From NCBI GenBank assembly GCA_015501055.1, contig JADNYV010000149.1, positions 1 to 64,000 of the forward strand: a DNA stretch of 64,000 bases, in the 5' to 3' direction. Below, one piece after another: positions 44,506 through 54,532 of this stretch. A model generated the notes under the pieces. It worked only from the letters and a program-made list of their open reading frames with translations. It was not told where the DNA came from and ran no database searches. The DNA comes from Mucidula mucida (lineage: Eukaryota; Basidiomycota; Agaricomycetes; Agaricales; Physalacriaceae). The position numbers were made by a program, and so were the translations under genes. Positions within the stretch are counted from its first letter, which is position 1. Each line of letters opens with the position of its first letter.

Positions 44506-47500
44506 TTAGCTGTCTCGTTCTTTGCGTTGCTCATTCAATCTTTTGCTCCGACGTACGCCTAGATGAGATCCTGCAGTGGAACTTCTACCCTTTTCTCCGC
44601 GAATTTGAAGGGATGTACCCCAATTCCCCCGACGACGTTTTCGAGAGCCGTTGTCATCGTCAACATCGTCATCGTCAACATCATCATCATCATCGTTGTT
44701 CCTTCGTTTTTTAGGGTTCGGCAATGTGGGAGGAGGTGGTGGCAGGTTAGGAAAACTGTTCAAGGAGATGGGCGCCATTTTCTAATGATATTAGCCATTA
44801 TTCAGCACGCTCAACAGATAAGGCGCTCACAAAGCTGCGTGGAAGAATATGCAAGACCTCATATGTCTGTATCTCCATCTCGGTCACTACACAGGCGCAG
44901 AGCACTGCATCTCTGCCAGCAATATACAGTGCCTCTTCATCGCTTCGCTTGGTAAGGAAGCCTTGACCTAACTCGCGATACATATCGTATGGCAAGGCGT
45001 CCTTCGTCTGGAATAAACGATATATCAAGAGGATTTCTCCTAATGGAGTTCGCAGGATATCGGTAATGTGACCAGCTCGGGGGGAAACACCACCATTAGA
45101 AGGATGGTTGATCAGAGCTTGGGTACCAGACGCGTTTTGTATCGAACATGCATACTCCCAGCTATCGATGATAACTTTTGGGAACCGCACGATATGGGAT
45201 AGCGTACCCAAGGTCGGAGAGTGCGACTGTAAAATGATGCGCAAAGAGTCGTCGATAGGTACAACTATATGTTGGCCGTGCGCCCCATCCATAGCCTGAA
45301 CGTCTTCACTGAGCATTCGTAAACCTAGATTTTGCTCAGTTCGGAGCTCTTCGTATTGCTCTATGAGGGACTGCGCCTTCGAAGTAACATCAGATTTAGT
45401 CCGAAGCAGCGCGGCAAGAGCTGCTGCTTCAGCATTATGATGCAAGAAAGACTTTTCGATTTCACCTAGTAAATGCATCCAGTTAGTAGTGTCAACTAGT
45501 ACGTGTAAGATACACACGCACCATGATGCTTATTGGTATTCGTCATCTGCATCGTATAGTTCATACGTTCGAATCCTGGAGTTCGATAAGCATGTGATGG
45601 ACCCATCGTTTCTAAAAAGTCGCCAAAATGAAGGGCTACGTGCTGTACAGGTTTGATATTAAAGTTCCTGTAGAGTTCTGTAACTTTTTGCAGGTAGCGA
45701 TGACCGTGATCGTAGAAAGACTGTGCATGTGCTCCAGAGGAGCGCCGATTACTGGCCATAAGAACAGCATTCACAAGATCGAGGAAGTTGTGGAGCATGA
45801 ACCGCCGTCTCGGTCCTTCCTCGCCCGGAGTATAGCCCCATATCCGAATAAGAGTAATAACCAAGTGAATGGTGCAGACGACGTTCCAAGCATCAGCGCT
45901 CAGTTTTCCGCGACCTGGGGTTCCCCAAGTTAACGGAGCCTTGTTGATCCCAAGAGGAAACTTAGACGCCTCGATATCCTTTCGAACCTCTAACATGAGA
46001 GATTTGCCCAAGACGTGAGTTGGGTGATCGGGCACCGCATTGTCGCCCATCTGACGTGATATTTAATGACAATTGCCTTGAAAATTGAATCCACGCACGT
46101 ATTCGTATAATCGCTCCACCAAGTCGGGCTTCCTATCGCTCGGATGAAAGTGTATATTCAGTTCCGTGCACCAATCCCGCAGTTCGTCTTTGCTAAACTT
46201 TGTCGCCAATATCGATTTACCAAGCACCCCCTTCCTGAACTTCTCCTTCCAGTCGTCTATCTTCTTTAGACGAACATGTTCAGGGATAGGCTCTCTGCCC
46301 GGTCCCAAGGTGAACTTGCCTCTCTGATCACGTGGATCGCGCTGCGTGCCAAAGATGAAATTTGAGGGAGCAGGGGAGGTAGAGGCATCGCTGGGTTCAG
46401 TGGGAAAGGCGGACGTTCCAAGTTCTGAGGTGGTTCTGGCGCCCTCATCCTCGTCAGTGTCTTCGCCATCTTTGTTATCAGCAGTTGGGGCGGGAACTGA
46501 GTGTATGGGATTGTCTGATGATTCCGAATGCTTCAGTTGTAATCGAGCATGCGGATGCTCACGCCTCTAAATTAGAGTTAGTTGGTGATGCAAAGAAATA
46601 CTGTAAGACATACGAAGCTGTGGATTGTGCGTGCCAATGCGCCTTTCCTTCCACCAAAGGGCAGATCATTATCGAAGCAGATAGCTATCAACGCTTCGGG
46701 CCCAAGCCCTCTATGCGCTTGATACATGCCTCTGTACCCGAATCTAGACTGAGGCTGTTGATGATTTCCAGAGCTCTGAGAAGTTCTTTGTCCGATGGCC
46801 GAACAATACCAATATCCGGAGCAGTTCCATCCCCGCCGTCCACCTTGACGTTGATACCCCATATCACTCGACAATGCTCTTGGAACATGCCCAGTGGCCC
46901 AAAGTGCATTTCGTCAGGAACTACACCCTTGACAGCATTCCAGTACGGTAGACGGTTTAGAGAAGACCATCGCATGAAGGAGGCTTTGAATATCCTCTCC
47001 CTTTGACTGTCCGTTTCAGCTCCCTCCCATTCAGCGGCAGCCGCCCGCATCTCCTCCCAATTGCGCTTAGGCCAGGACGATTTGTCGATGTTATCGATAT
47101 TTTGTATAGGAAGCGCACATGAGGTGCAGAAGCGCGATGAAGTGGAACTGCTGAAGCCGCCGACCTGTCGTGCTGCCAACATATCACAGATAACAAGGGC
47201 AATCGCGGCGCGTACATTACGTCCATGTGGCATCTGATCAGTGCGCGTGAAGAAAACACCTTGCCAGAATTCAAGAAAATCGTCAACTAAGAGATCCAAG
47301 AAGTTGTTGACGCGATACGTAGATGGATGGCCGGGAATAACTCCAACAAGATAGATATTCTCCGGCAGGTAGCGCAAATGGGGGGGGAGATTTAGGCAAA
47401 CGAGGTATATAGCTGTGGACGATCGAACCTGGAAAACAGTCATGACTATTCACCCAATGTTAATGTCGCACTAACCTGTTTAGACTCTTTTGATTGAAAT

Positions 47501-48790
47501 GGATTGAATCCATCCATTCCCAGGCCAAATAAAAGTCTCAGTTCATCTCCAAGCGCGGAGCCCATGAACGAGCGTATTCCATCCTGATCCTTCCAGTCCC
47601 ACCAGAACGGTGACTGCCAAATGTCATCCATGATATTCTCCTTCTGACATCGTTTGTACGCCTCTAGATGTTCCTCCATCCCGGGTACAGCCAGTAATCG
47701 GGCCAACCAATCTTTGAAGGAGCGATGATCGTACTTCAAGATGGGACTAGTGACCGTCCGTTGTTTTACTTCACGTTCCTTCCAGAGCGGCGCTCCACAC
47801 ATTCGCGATCCCGGGGTGTCCTGGTGCATGCATGTAGGCGGGTCGTTCGGTGCACAAGGGAGAGGATATAGCCTACAGCAATCCGGACAGCATAGGAACG
47901 TGCTAGTTTCCGGTTGTAACCGATAATCGGAGACGAGTGTGGAAGGATCTTTGGGTAGTTGAGCAGCGTCCGCATGGTCAGCCTTCAGAGCTTCATTGTA
48001 ACCAGTTGTGAGGAGCCTTATAGCACGGATCGGCATGTTGAAAAAGTACCGGACGATAAGTAGTGCAAAGGAGAAGATGCGAACAGGGTCTGGACGTGGT
48101 GGATAGGGAAGAAAGTACTTGTCTAAGCAAAATGAGAATTTGAGCGAAAAACATGTCTTAAACAACACACCAGAGTTGAACGTATGGCCGATGTCTGATA
48201 AACACGCCGCCATTCTGACTCCTTGACGGCGCCCATTTTCAGTAGTAGATTCGTAACTCGGGATTTCAAGACATCCACTGTAGCGCCGGACCTTCTAAGT
48301 GATGCAAGGCTAGCAATGCCTCATATAGCCGCCCCTCGATCTCCAGAAAGTCCCGATTACAAGGATCCTCAATTACCAGGCCGAAAAAGTCCTGCTCCTC
48401 ATTGTCTAAGCGTCTAATGTCACGATAAGAAAAGGGTGGGGCATCTGCTGTTCCAGCATTGACAAAGGTCAGACGCCACTCAACCACTGTCTCCAGCCGT
48501 TGTTGAATACCGTCCACACGAGACTCTAAGCCCGTACCAATGGCAGGGTCAGCCATATGGGAAAAGGAGACGGTTGGGACATTGGAAGACTGCATGGATG
48601 GCGCGCTATTAGCCCTTTCACCGTCCAACCTCTTCTGGACAGTTTGGTGGTCCTGGTATGAGCTACGTGGAAGGAGACATCCGTGTTTCCAGTCGCCTGT
48701 AATCGGATCCTGATAGGTCAAAGACGCGCAATATGTCTCACATTGGCAGTGAGATACGCGCTTTCCCCGCTTTGGTTTCTCATCCATCAT
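44506..48790 (-). pseudogene. Tnp2-type (CACTA/En-Spm-like) transposase, eight exons, one frameshift
   Basis: Exons (minus) 48279-48790, 48171-48214, 47476-48122, 46614-47428, 46099-46566, 45522-46050, 44831-45465 and 44506-44781 join with consistent phases through introns of 47-64 bp, to about 1308 residues. The start MMDEKPKRGKRVSHCQCETYC opens a Cys-rich domain. Core signatures: FLCCPDCCRLYPLPCAP, WQSPFWWDWKDQDGIRSFMG, LLFGLGMDGFNPFQSKE, STAIYLVCLNLPPHLRYLPE, NIYLVGVIPGHPSTYRVNNF, GRNVRAAIALVICDMLAARQ, FCTSCALPIQNIDNIDKSSW, GKLSADAWNVVCTIHLVITL and HVALHFGDFLETMG. The last exon adds an acidic DDDDVDDD run and a basic tail (nuclear-localisation-like). Exon 46614-47428 is one base short: at about 46700 IEGLGP must shift to EALIAICFDNDLP. 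This enzyme cuts and pastes DNA transposons; ends of the element were not found. Confidence 0.85.
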
Positions 48791-50470
48791 TCTAGTAGCC
48801 TGTATAACGAGATAGGATTAAGAAACTAATAAACAACAATGCGACGCACCTGTACTGAATTGCTCTAGACAAGCAAGCAACACGTCACAGGGTCGGATTT
48901 GGATTCGGAGTCAGGTAAATTATACCTGAGGCCCTTAGGCCATCCAAAATGTGAGCCAAAGAATCCGGATCACATGCCTTGCTTGTACAAAATCCTTGAA
49001 ACTCGCTGCCGCAGCCTCTTAGAGATAACGGTGTTGTCGAAGCCTAAAATATTTGTATTTTCAGAGGTTCAGGTGATTCAAAAGTATTATTGTGCATGGT
49101 AGGCAAACAGGCATGTAAATACAACAAGCATGTAAATACGAAGCAGATATAGTAATCATAGATAGTGCGTACAACCTTGAAACAAGGCAAGGGTAAATAA
49201 CAGCTGCGGAACGGGGACAGCAAACATCTTGTCGACTGCGTCGTTATCACGTTGTCATCGGTGTCGTCGCATTATTGTCCTGTCATCCTAGTCCTCGTAT
49301 CAGTGGCTGGTTGACACGCAAGACAATCCAGCCCTCCATGTATGCCCGGTAGAGCCCCTTACCTTTCGAGATATGACACGCTATCTAAACACCGCGCCCC
49401 TCATCCCACCCAAAATGAATATGACAGTGGTAAGAAAAATGGAATAGAACGTCCCAAGTGACGTCTTCGTGCTTCCACCGAGGCGAAGTTGAATGGGAAT
49501 GGACAAGTTACGAAGACAACGTCCCACACCAGTTCCAAGTAAAGGTGTCGTCTCCTTGCTTCCACCGGCGTGAAGCCAAATGAGACAGGACGCGTCATGA
49601 CGACAACGCCCCCGAATGGCGTACACAAGGCGAGTATCATTCCAAGATCTGTTTGGAAGTGTCGGGGAGAGCTTGAAGAACGAATGGACATGGGGACTTA
49701 CGACTTGAGAAAGTAGACCCTGGGTGAGCGGCGACTGGCGGGCAAGGTCATCGAAGGACATAGTCCCGAGCCTGAGTTCACGGCGGGGTTGGTCCGTGTC
49801 TATAGTCAAGATTGGGAGTCGGGCAGGCTAAGAAGGAGCAGCGGCACGAACCGTGTAAGTTGGAAGCAAAGCCCGAACTTGGCCCGAACGGCCTATTCGA
49901 GGTCTAGCAAAAGGTTTGCGTGGCGAGTCTGTACGACCGGGTCCAATATGGTCGGCGGCGGCGTTCAGTCCAGAGAGGGCGGAAGGATATGCCGAAGTAG
50001 TATGGTGAAGGACGAGTCGAATTCCCGTGCAAGATGAGCATGCGAAACATGTAGAAAGAGTCGATGTCCCAAAAAGCCAGTCTAGCTGATGGGATAACTG
50101 CGCCATCGAGTTCGCCTCTTTCATCGTTGGTTTGAAGGCGCCAGAGGAACAGCAGTCATCACAGCATTTGCTCGCTGTTCGGATTCTTGAAAACCGACTG
50201 AGCGTGAATATATGATGAAAAAAAAGAGAACCCACCCAGTGCTGCTCGTCTAACGAAGTGAGTGTCTATTTCTCCTTCCCCGCTGTCTATCGCATGCAGC
50301 GAGACTATGCTCTGCGTGACACTTGCTCTGTCGATGGCGCTGGAATAAAAAAGTGCTGCCTGCTTTGGCAGGGCTTACACGGCGGTATTATGCGTCTGGT
50401 AGACAAGGAGGGCAGTCACTACAACAGGGGAGAGGATGTATAGGAGAAGGGGACGGCACTGTGGTGATGG
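48791..50470. other. Gene-poor stretch upstream of the Tnp2 gene
   Basis: Only short frames. Contains two imperfect copies of an about 82-bp unit (listed separately) and a GCATGTAAATAC direct pair near 49110. No RNA gene or splice-consistent gene was found. Confidence 0.3.
49455..49625. repeat. Two imperfect copies of an about 82-bp unit
   Basis: Both copies contain CAAGT, then a GTCGTC/GTCTTCG block, TGCTTCCACCG, a GAAG block and end in ACGACAACG/AAGACAACG. The first starts at about 49458 and the second at about 49540. Confidence 0.45.
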
Positions 50471-50539
50471 TTGGTAGAAGTTGGGTGGAAGACTCAGAGA
50501 GAAGCTCCGAACAGCGATCAAGTGCTGCTCGGATCGCCG

Positions 50540-51067
50540 GTCCCGTCATCCGGCCCTTGTCGAACGCCGTACATAATCAACATCTTTGCCCTGCGGACGC
50601 TGATAGAACAGGCCCGGTCGAGGGACAAAACATTATATGTTGAGTTCCTAGAGATTTCTAACGTGTTCGCTGGAATGAACCATGCCTCGCTCTGGCTCAA
50701 ACTCGCAGACGCTGGGTTGCCTGGAATATACTGGGTACGCACAGTGCTGTACGCGAAAATGATATATGTTGTGAAGGTCCGCGGCGGGATCTCTGAGGAT
50801 TATAAGTCCTTGTATGGTGTCCTCATGGGCGATCCCGTGTCGCCGACCTTGTGGAACATCTTCCTCTGTACTTTCCAACTACCGGACAGACCAGATGACG
50901 CGTGTCTGCGGGGCGTTCATGTATCTCACCTCGAACATGCCGACAACTTGGTTATTATTTCCGAATCCCGCGCTGGTCTACAGGCTCATCTCGATGTTCT
51001 CGATGTTCTCGCGTGCTGGTGTTGCGCAAATTTCCTTCAGGGTGAAAACGTTGCAACCGAGTCGTAA
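50540..51067 (+). pseudogene. Non-LTR (LINE-like) reverse transcriptase remnant
   Basis: One open frame reads INIFALRTLIEQARSRDK, LYVEFLEISNVF, HASLWLKLADAGLPGIYWV, GGISEDYKSLYGVLMGDPVS, PTLWNIFLCTF, then LEHADNLVIIS and AHLDVLDVLACWC. Order and spacing match the palm of non-LTR retrotransposon RTs (catalytic Asp region, G-x2-GDP-x-SP block, then the A-D-D box). The catalytic box reads HADN instead of (Y/Q)ADD, so the second Asp is lost. Endonuclease and thumb regions are not found. It is an inactive fragment. Confidence 0.7.
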
Positions 51068-51668
51068 GAGACTGCTTGAAAGAACTTGGCTACTATGCAT
51101 TGTGCATGAATATCTATACCCCCTTGGCCTGTCTACTGATTCATGCCACTACGGCCTGAGTTTATACGGACAACTACAGGTTTCAGAAATATGACGCCAC
51201 ATGTATCTCGCAAACCTAGCTCGTACATACAGATAATCCCGTCCTCCGGATACTCATTGTTATCTATGTTTTCCATGATTAAGGATGAAAAGTCCTGGTC
51301 GAATTCCTCCATCAAAGAGACCTCAAAGTGCTGACTTTGGTCCACAACTGCCAGCTCAAGTTGAGATTCCACGTGGTCCTCGTACATGGCCCGATCCAGT
51401 TGAATTGCTGCACGTGCAAGATATTGAATTCGATTAGCATAGGTGTCTCGCAGTGCAAGTAAATGGCTCTCATCACTCTCGCCAAAGGCGCCCAGAAATG
51501 AAAGGACAGGAGCCAAGTCGCGGATGATTACGTCCACGGCAAAGGATACAACCGCCTCTGGATCCTTGTATTTGGATTGCGCGCGCGTTAGAGCGCGCCA
51601 GCGTGCGGCAACCCGTGGATCATCTGATTATAAGCGTAGAACAAATTGTAAGCTTATGGGACGTACTA

Positions 51669-51676
51669 GTAGCGTA
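51669..51676. repeat. 8-bp target duplication GTAGCGTA of the hAT element
   Basis: GTAGCGTA at 51669-51676 is repeated at 52654-52661 on the other side of the element. Eight base pairs is the hAT superfamily length. Confidence 0.9.
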
Positions 51677-51933
51677 TAGAGATGGACACGAGTCCATACT
51701 CGAGTATATTCGGACTCATCGTATGAGTAACTCTTACCTCAAACCCAATACTCAAGACTCGAGTCTTCACTCGAGACTCTACTCGAATATCTACTCTACT
51801 CGAGAGTACTTCATGAGTCTCGAGTATTCGAGTACTCGAGTACGATCCGAGTATACTCGAGTATACTCACGTATCAGCAAGCAAATTCAAACATAAAGAC
51901 AGTGAAGATTAAAGTAAGTAGGTCGTAAGTGTA

Positions 51934-52293
51934 TCAAGTTATATCCATATCAGTAGCATCCATATCAGTAGTATCCTGAGGTGAAGAAGCAGGCTTGCGC
52001 CGTCGAACCAAAACTACCTGCTCAATCGTTTCATAGAGATCATCGTCATCATCGTCAATCTCAACATCACCATCATGACCCGTGTCAAACTCTGAGACAG
52101 GATCCATACCATCGCGGAAATCAGAAAAGTCCATCTCCTCCGACTGTGCAACAGCCTTGCCCTTCCCCTTCCTCTTGGTCCACAAGTTCTCCTCAACATC
52201 ATCCCCATCCTCGTCAACCACCTCATCCTCGTCAACCACCTCGTCCTCCTCGACAACCTCATCCTCCTCGACAACCTCCTCGACAACCTCCAC
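51934..52293 (-). pseudogene. Acidic C-terminal coding remnant inside the hAT element
   Basis: Minus frame of about 119 codons: repeated EEDEVV / DEDEVV units, then ENLWTKRKGKGKAVAQSEEM, DFRDGMDPVSEFD and a tail ending DATDMDIT-stop. The composition looks like the acidic, NLS-containing tail of a transposase, but the catalytic part is missing. Origin from a full-length hAT relative is an inference. Confidence 0.4.
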
Positions 52294-52317
52294 CTCTGAA
52301 TCGTGTATAATGAATAT

Positions 52318-52405
52318 GCCCTTTTGGCGCAGTGGTTATACTCGTTGTTGTGCTGATGCACAGAAATGGCTGAGCTCCGTGGGTTCAATGCTCACGGGGT
52401 TCATT
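52318..52405 (+). other. tRNA-like sequence with A and B boxes inside the hAT element
   Basis: TGGCGCAGTGG (about 52325) matches the pol III A box, and GGTTCAATGC (about 52382) resembles the B box with normal spacing. GTGGG and CTCAC can form a T-stem around the 7-nt loop TTCAATG, and TGTGC/GCACA an anticodon-like hairpin. The acceptor stem does not pair well, so it is tRNA-derived rather than an intact tRNA gene. It could be a captured SINE head. Confidence 0.5.
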
Positions 52406-53084
52406 TTGTTCAAAAAATATATATTAGGAGCTGAATACTCACGAATACTCACGAATATAAGAATACTCATGAGTATTCACGAATATTTATGAGTATGAGT
52501 CTATCGAGTATTCGTGGCCCCAAACTGAAACTCTAGACTCACCATAGACTCTAGACTCTACTCTACTCACGTGCGAGTATACTCTTGGCTTGCATGATGA
52601 GTATGAGTTTATTCGTGAGTACTTTTTTTATTCTATACTCGCGTCCGACTCTAGTAGCGTAGATATCGCCACTCAGCTTTCCCAATGCCGTGCTTAGCTT
52701 TGGCCGCATACTCCATGCCATGATAATACCGGCACATATACGTAGCAGGCTCTCCTGAATAGCGAAGCCTTGAAGAACGTCTAGTACATCAGGGTGATCC
52801 TTCATACGTCGGAGGAGCGCCTCAAGGCGCTGCCCCAGTAGATCAGGTTTGCGACTGCTACTGACGTGTTGGACAGAGGAGAATGTGAATTTATCGATCA
52901 TGGATGCGGAAAGTTGGTAGACCTCCTGATTCAACTGAATGACCAAGTCCTTGATATCTTGGTCCGATACAGAAGAGCTCAATGTCAAAAAAGCTCTTGC
53001 TTCTTCCAATTCAGCAAGTCGATATCGAAGGAGTTGGTCAAGATGCGTACGCGCTGTGCGTTCTGAGTGGAGCTCTTCAGGCAA

Positions 53085-54094
53085 GATTCCGAGAAATCAG
53101 TTGAGTCGCAATAGATTTAATGAAATGCTCTCTTGCCCGTTTGTAGGTTACTGATAAGATCCTCAAGTGGATGGGTCCGACAACTTGATTGATCCTCTAG
53201 TATCCGCTAGACCAAGAATCAATTGGAGAAGCTTTGGATTCCTGCAGCTCATACCTGGTTCATGATATCAGAATGAAAGTTTCTGAACAATGAAAGAAAC
53301 TCCGCTTACATAATTTACAGGAACCCGGTCCGTTCCTCCAACCAACATCGCCACGTTCCTCTTCAACATTAGAGCCTATCTTAGAAATACCTGAAATCTA
53401 TGACACCGATCAGACTACCACTACCATCGAAATAACCGCAGACACTTATGAAGGGGTCCAAGTTCTTCCAGCGCGTACTAGTGAAAAGTGTAGTGTCTTG
53501 CGGAATGAAAGTCTAGAGGAGTTATGAGCTTCATTACCCTGAGTTGGAAAACGGACTTACCAGCGATCATCTGAATCCGGCAGGTTGACACCTACCAAGT
53601 TACCTTCCTTCCACCATCACGTTTATCCTGAAATGACATTGCTCGTATCAGCGACGCGTCGCGGCTTCGGTGTCTCTGGATTGGGCAATTCGACTCCTTT
53701 TGTGGTTCAAAATATGAAGAACGGAGCCGTGGCATCAAATGCGCTCGCATTCCTCGCTTCTCACTGCGATAATAACGACGGATTCTGGGAACTTAGTAAC
53801 GCCACACTTGGAACACAACCCTGTGAAGTCTGCGCGACTTCACAAGGCTACGACATCAAGAACTCTTGGACATGCACCATGGGCACTTTCTCTGCCTATG
53901 CCGACAATACTATGCTCTTGGGTTCGTTGATTCGAGCCTTATAAGGTTCGTGCCTCAAATATTCTTTCGATCATTTCACGGAGCCAACCAATCTGTAGTT
54001 CAGATCGACGGTGACTTCACGGTCATATATTCATCCTGTATCCTCGCGCTCCATTTTCCCGTTTAGATTTCCCGACTGACACCTTGTGCAACTT
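53085..54094. other. Stretch with possible unassigned exons
   Basis: Plus strand 53320-53527 is open after a TTTACAG acceptor (PGPFLQPTSPRSSSTLEPIL...). 53585-53944 is open for 119 codons (GFGVSGLGNSTPFVVQNM, ASHCDNNDGFWELSNATLG). They could be two exons of one gene, but the junction and any start remain unclear and no family is recognised. Confidence 0.3.
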
Positions 54095-54102
54095 GTCCGG
54101 GA
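54095..54102. repeat. 8-bp target duplication GTCCGGGA of the hAT MITE
   Basis: GTCCGGGA at 54095-54102 recurs at 54525-54532, flanking the TAGGG...CCCTA ends. Confidence 0.93.
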
Positions 54103-54524
54103 TAGGGATCCGCACCGTAACCGTACAATACGGCTTACGGTTACGGGTTGTACGGGTACCCGTACCGTCCCGTATGCCTTGGTGACACGCCCCCATACGG
54201 TTACGGGACCGGTACGGGTTACGGGTGGCAGGTGCCCGTACCAGTGTGGCGTCGCCAGATCATGCCCCACAGCGTGCTGTAGCCATTCCACGTACCTCTC
54301 TTGGCCTCAGATCGCTACCCCAACTAATCCTCATTGTCTGGATGGCGTACCACGGCCTCCAGAGTCCAATCCCCCACCCGTATGGACGCCGTAACGGTTA
54401 CCTGTAACCGTACCGTAAGTGGTCTTGAAGGCATCTTTACGGTTACGGGTCCGGGACGGCTTCAGACCGTAATGCACCGTAAAGCATACGGCCGTAACCG
54501 TATACGGTTACGGTTCGGATCCCT
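54103..54524. mobile_element. 422-bp hAT-type MITE
   Basis: The ends are inverted repeats: TAGGGATCCG, then C or A, then ACCGTAACCGTA, 22 of 23 positions matching. They begin with the hAT-like TAGGG and are flanked by an 8-bp duplication. Inside are over a dozen copies of ACGGTTAC / GTAACCGT in both orientations near the ends, typical subterminal transposase-binding repeats. There is no coding capacity, so it depends on an autonomous element elsewhere. Confidence 0.9.
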
Positions 54525-54532
54525 AGTCCGGG

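Larger units (their letters stand above)
51677..52653. mobile_element. 977-bp non-autonomous hAT transposon
   Basis: Left end TAGAGATGGACACGAGT and right end (reverse complement) TAGAGTCGGACGCGAGT match at 14 of 17 positions and start with TAGAG, fitting the hAT Y-A-R-N-G rule. The 8-bp duplication GTAGCGTA flanks it. Subterminal regions (51690-51870, 52430-52650) are packed with ACTCGAGT / GAGTATTCG-type palindromic motifs, as transposase-binding clusters would be. The centre holds an acidic coding remnant and a tRNA-like sequence, listed separately. Confidence 0.88.
51180..53084 (-). pseudogene. Unrecognised helical-protein gene split by a hAT element
   Basis: The upstream part (53084-52662, minus) reads LPEELHSERTARTHLDQLLR, LAELEEARAFLTLSSSVSDQ, HPDVLDVLQGFAIQESLLRI and ALGKLSGDIYAT. 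After the insertion, the host exon resumes and a GTACGT..AATCAG intron (about 45 bp) leads to DPRVAARWRALTRAQSKYKD, VIIRDLAPVLSFLGAFGESD and QHFEVSLMEEFDQDFSSLIM to about 51180. Deleting 51677-52653 plus one copy of the 8-bp duplication restores a frame-consistent junction. It is an alpha-helical protein with no motif I know. It was probably an intact host gene before the insertion. Confidence 0.55.

Noticed and set aside
52430..52650. GAGTA/ACTCG-rich tract as an independent satellite
   Set aside because: It lies fully inside the hAT element defined by TIR and TSD and fits subterminal transposase-binding repeats.
54103..54524. ACGGTTAC array as telomere-like or CRISPR-like repeat
   Set aside because: Repeats are in both orientations, irregularly spaced, and bounded by TIRs and an 8-bp TSD; a MITE explains everything.
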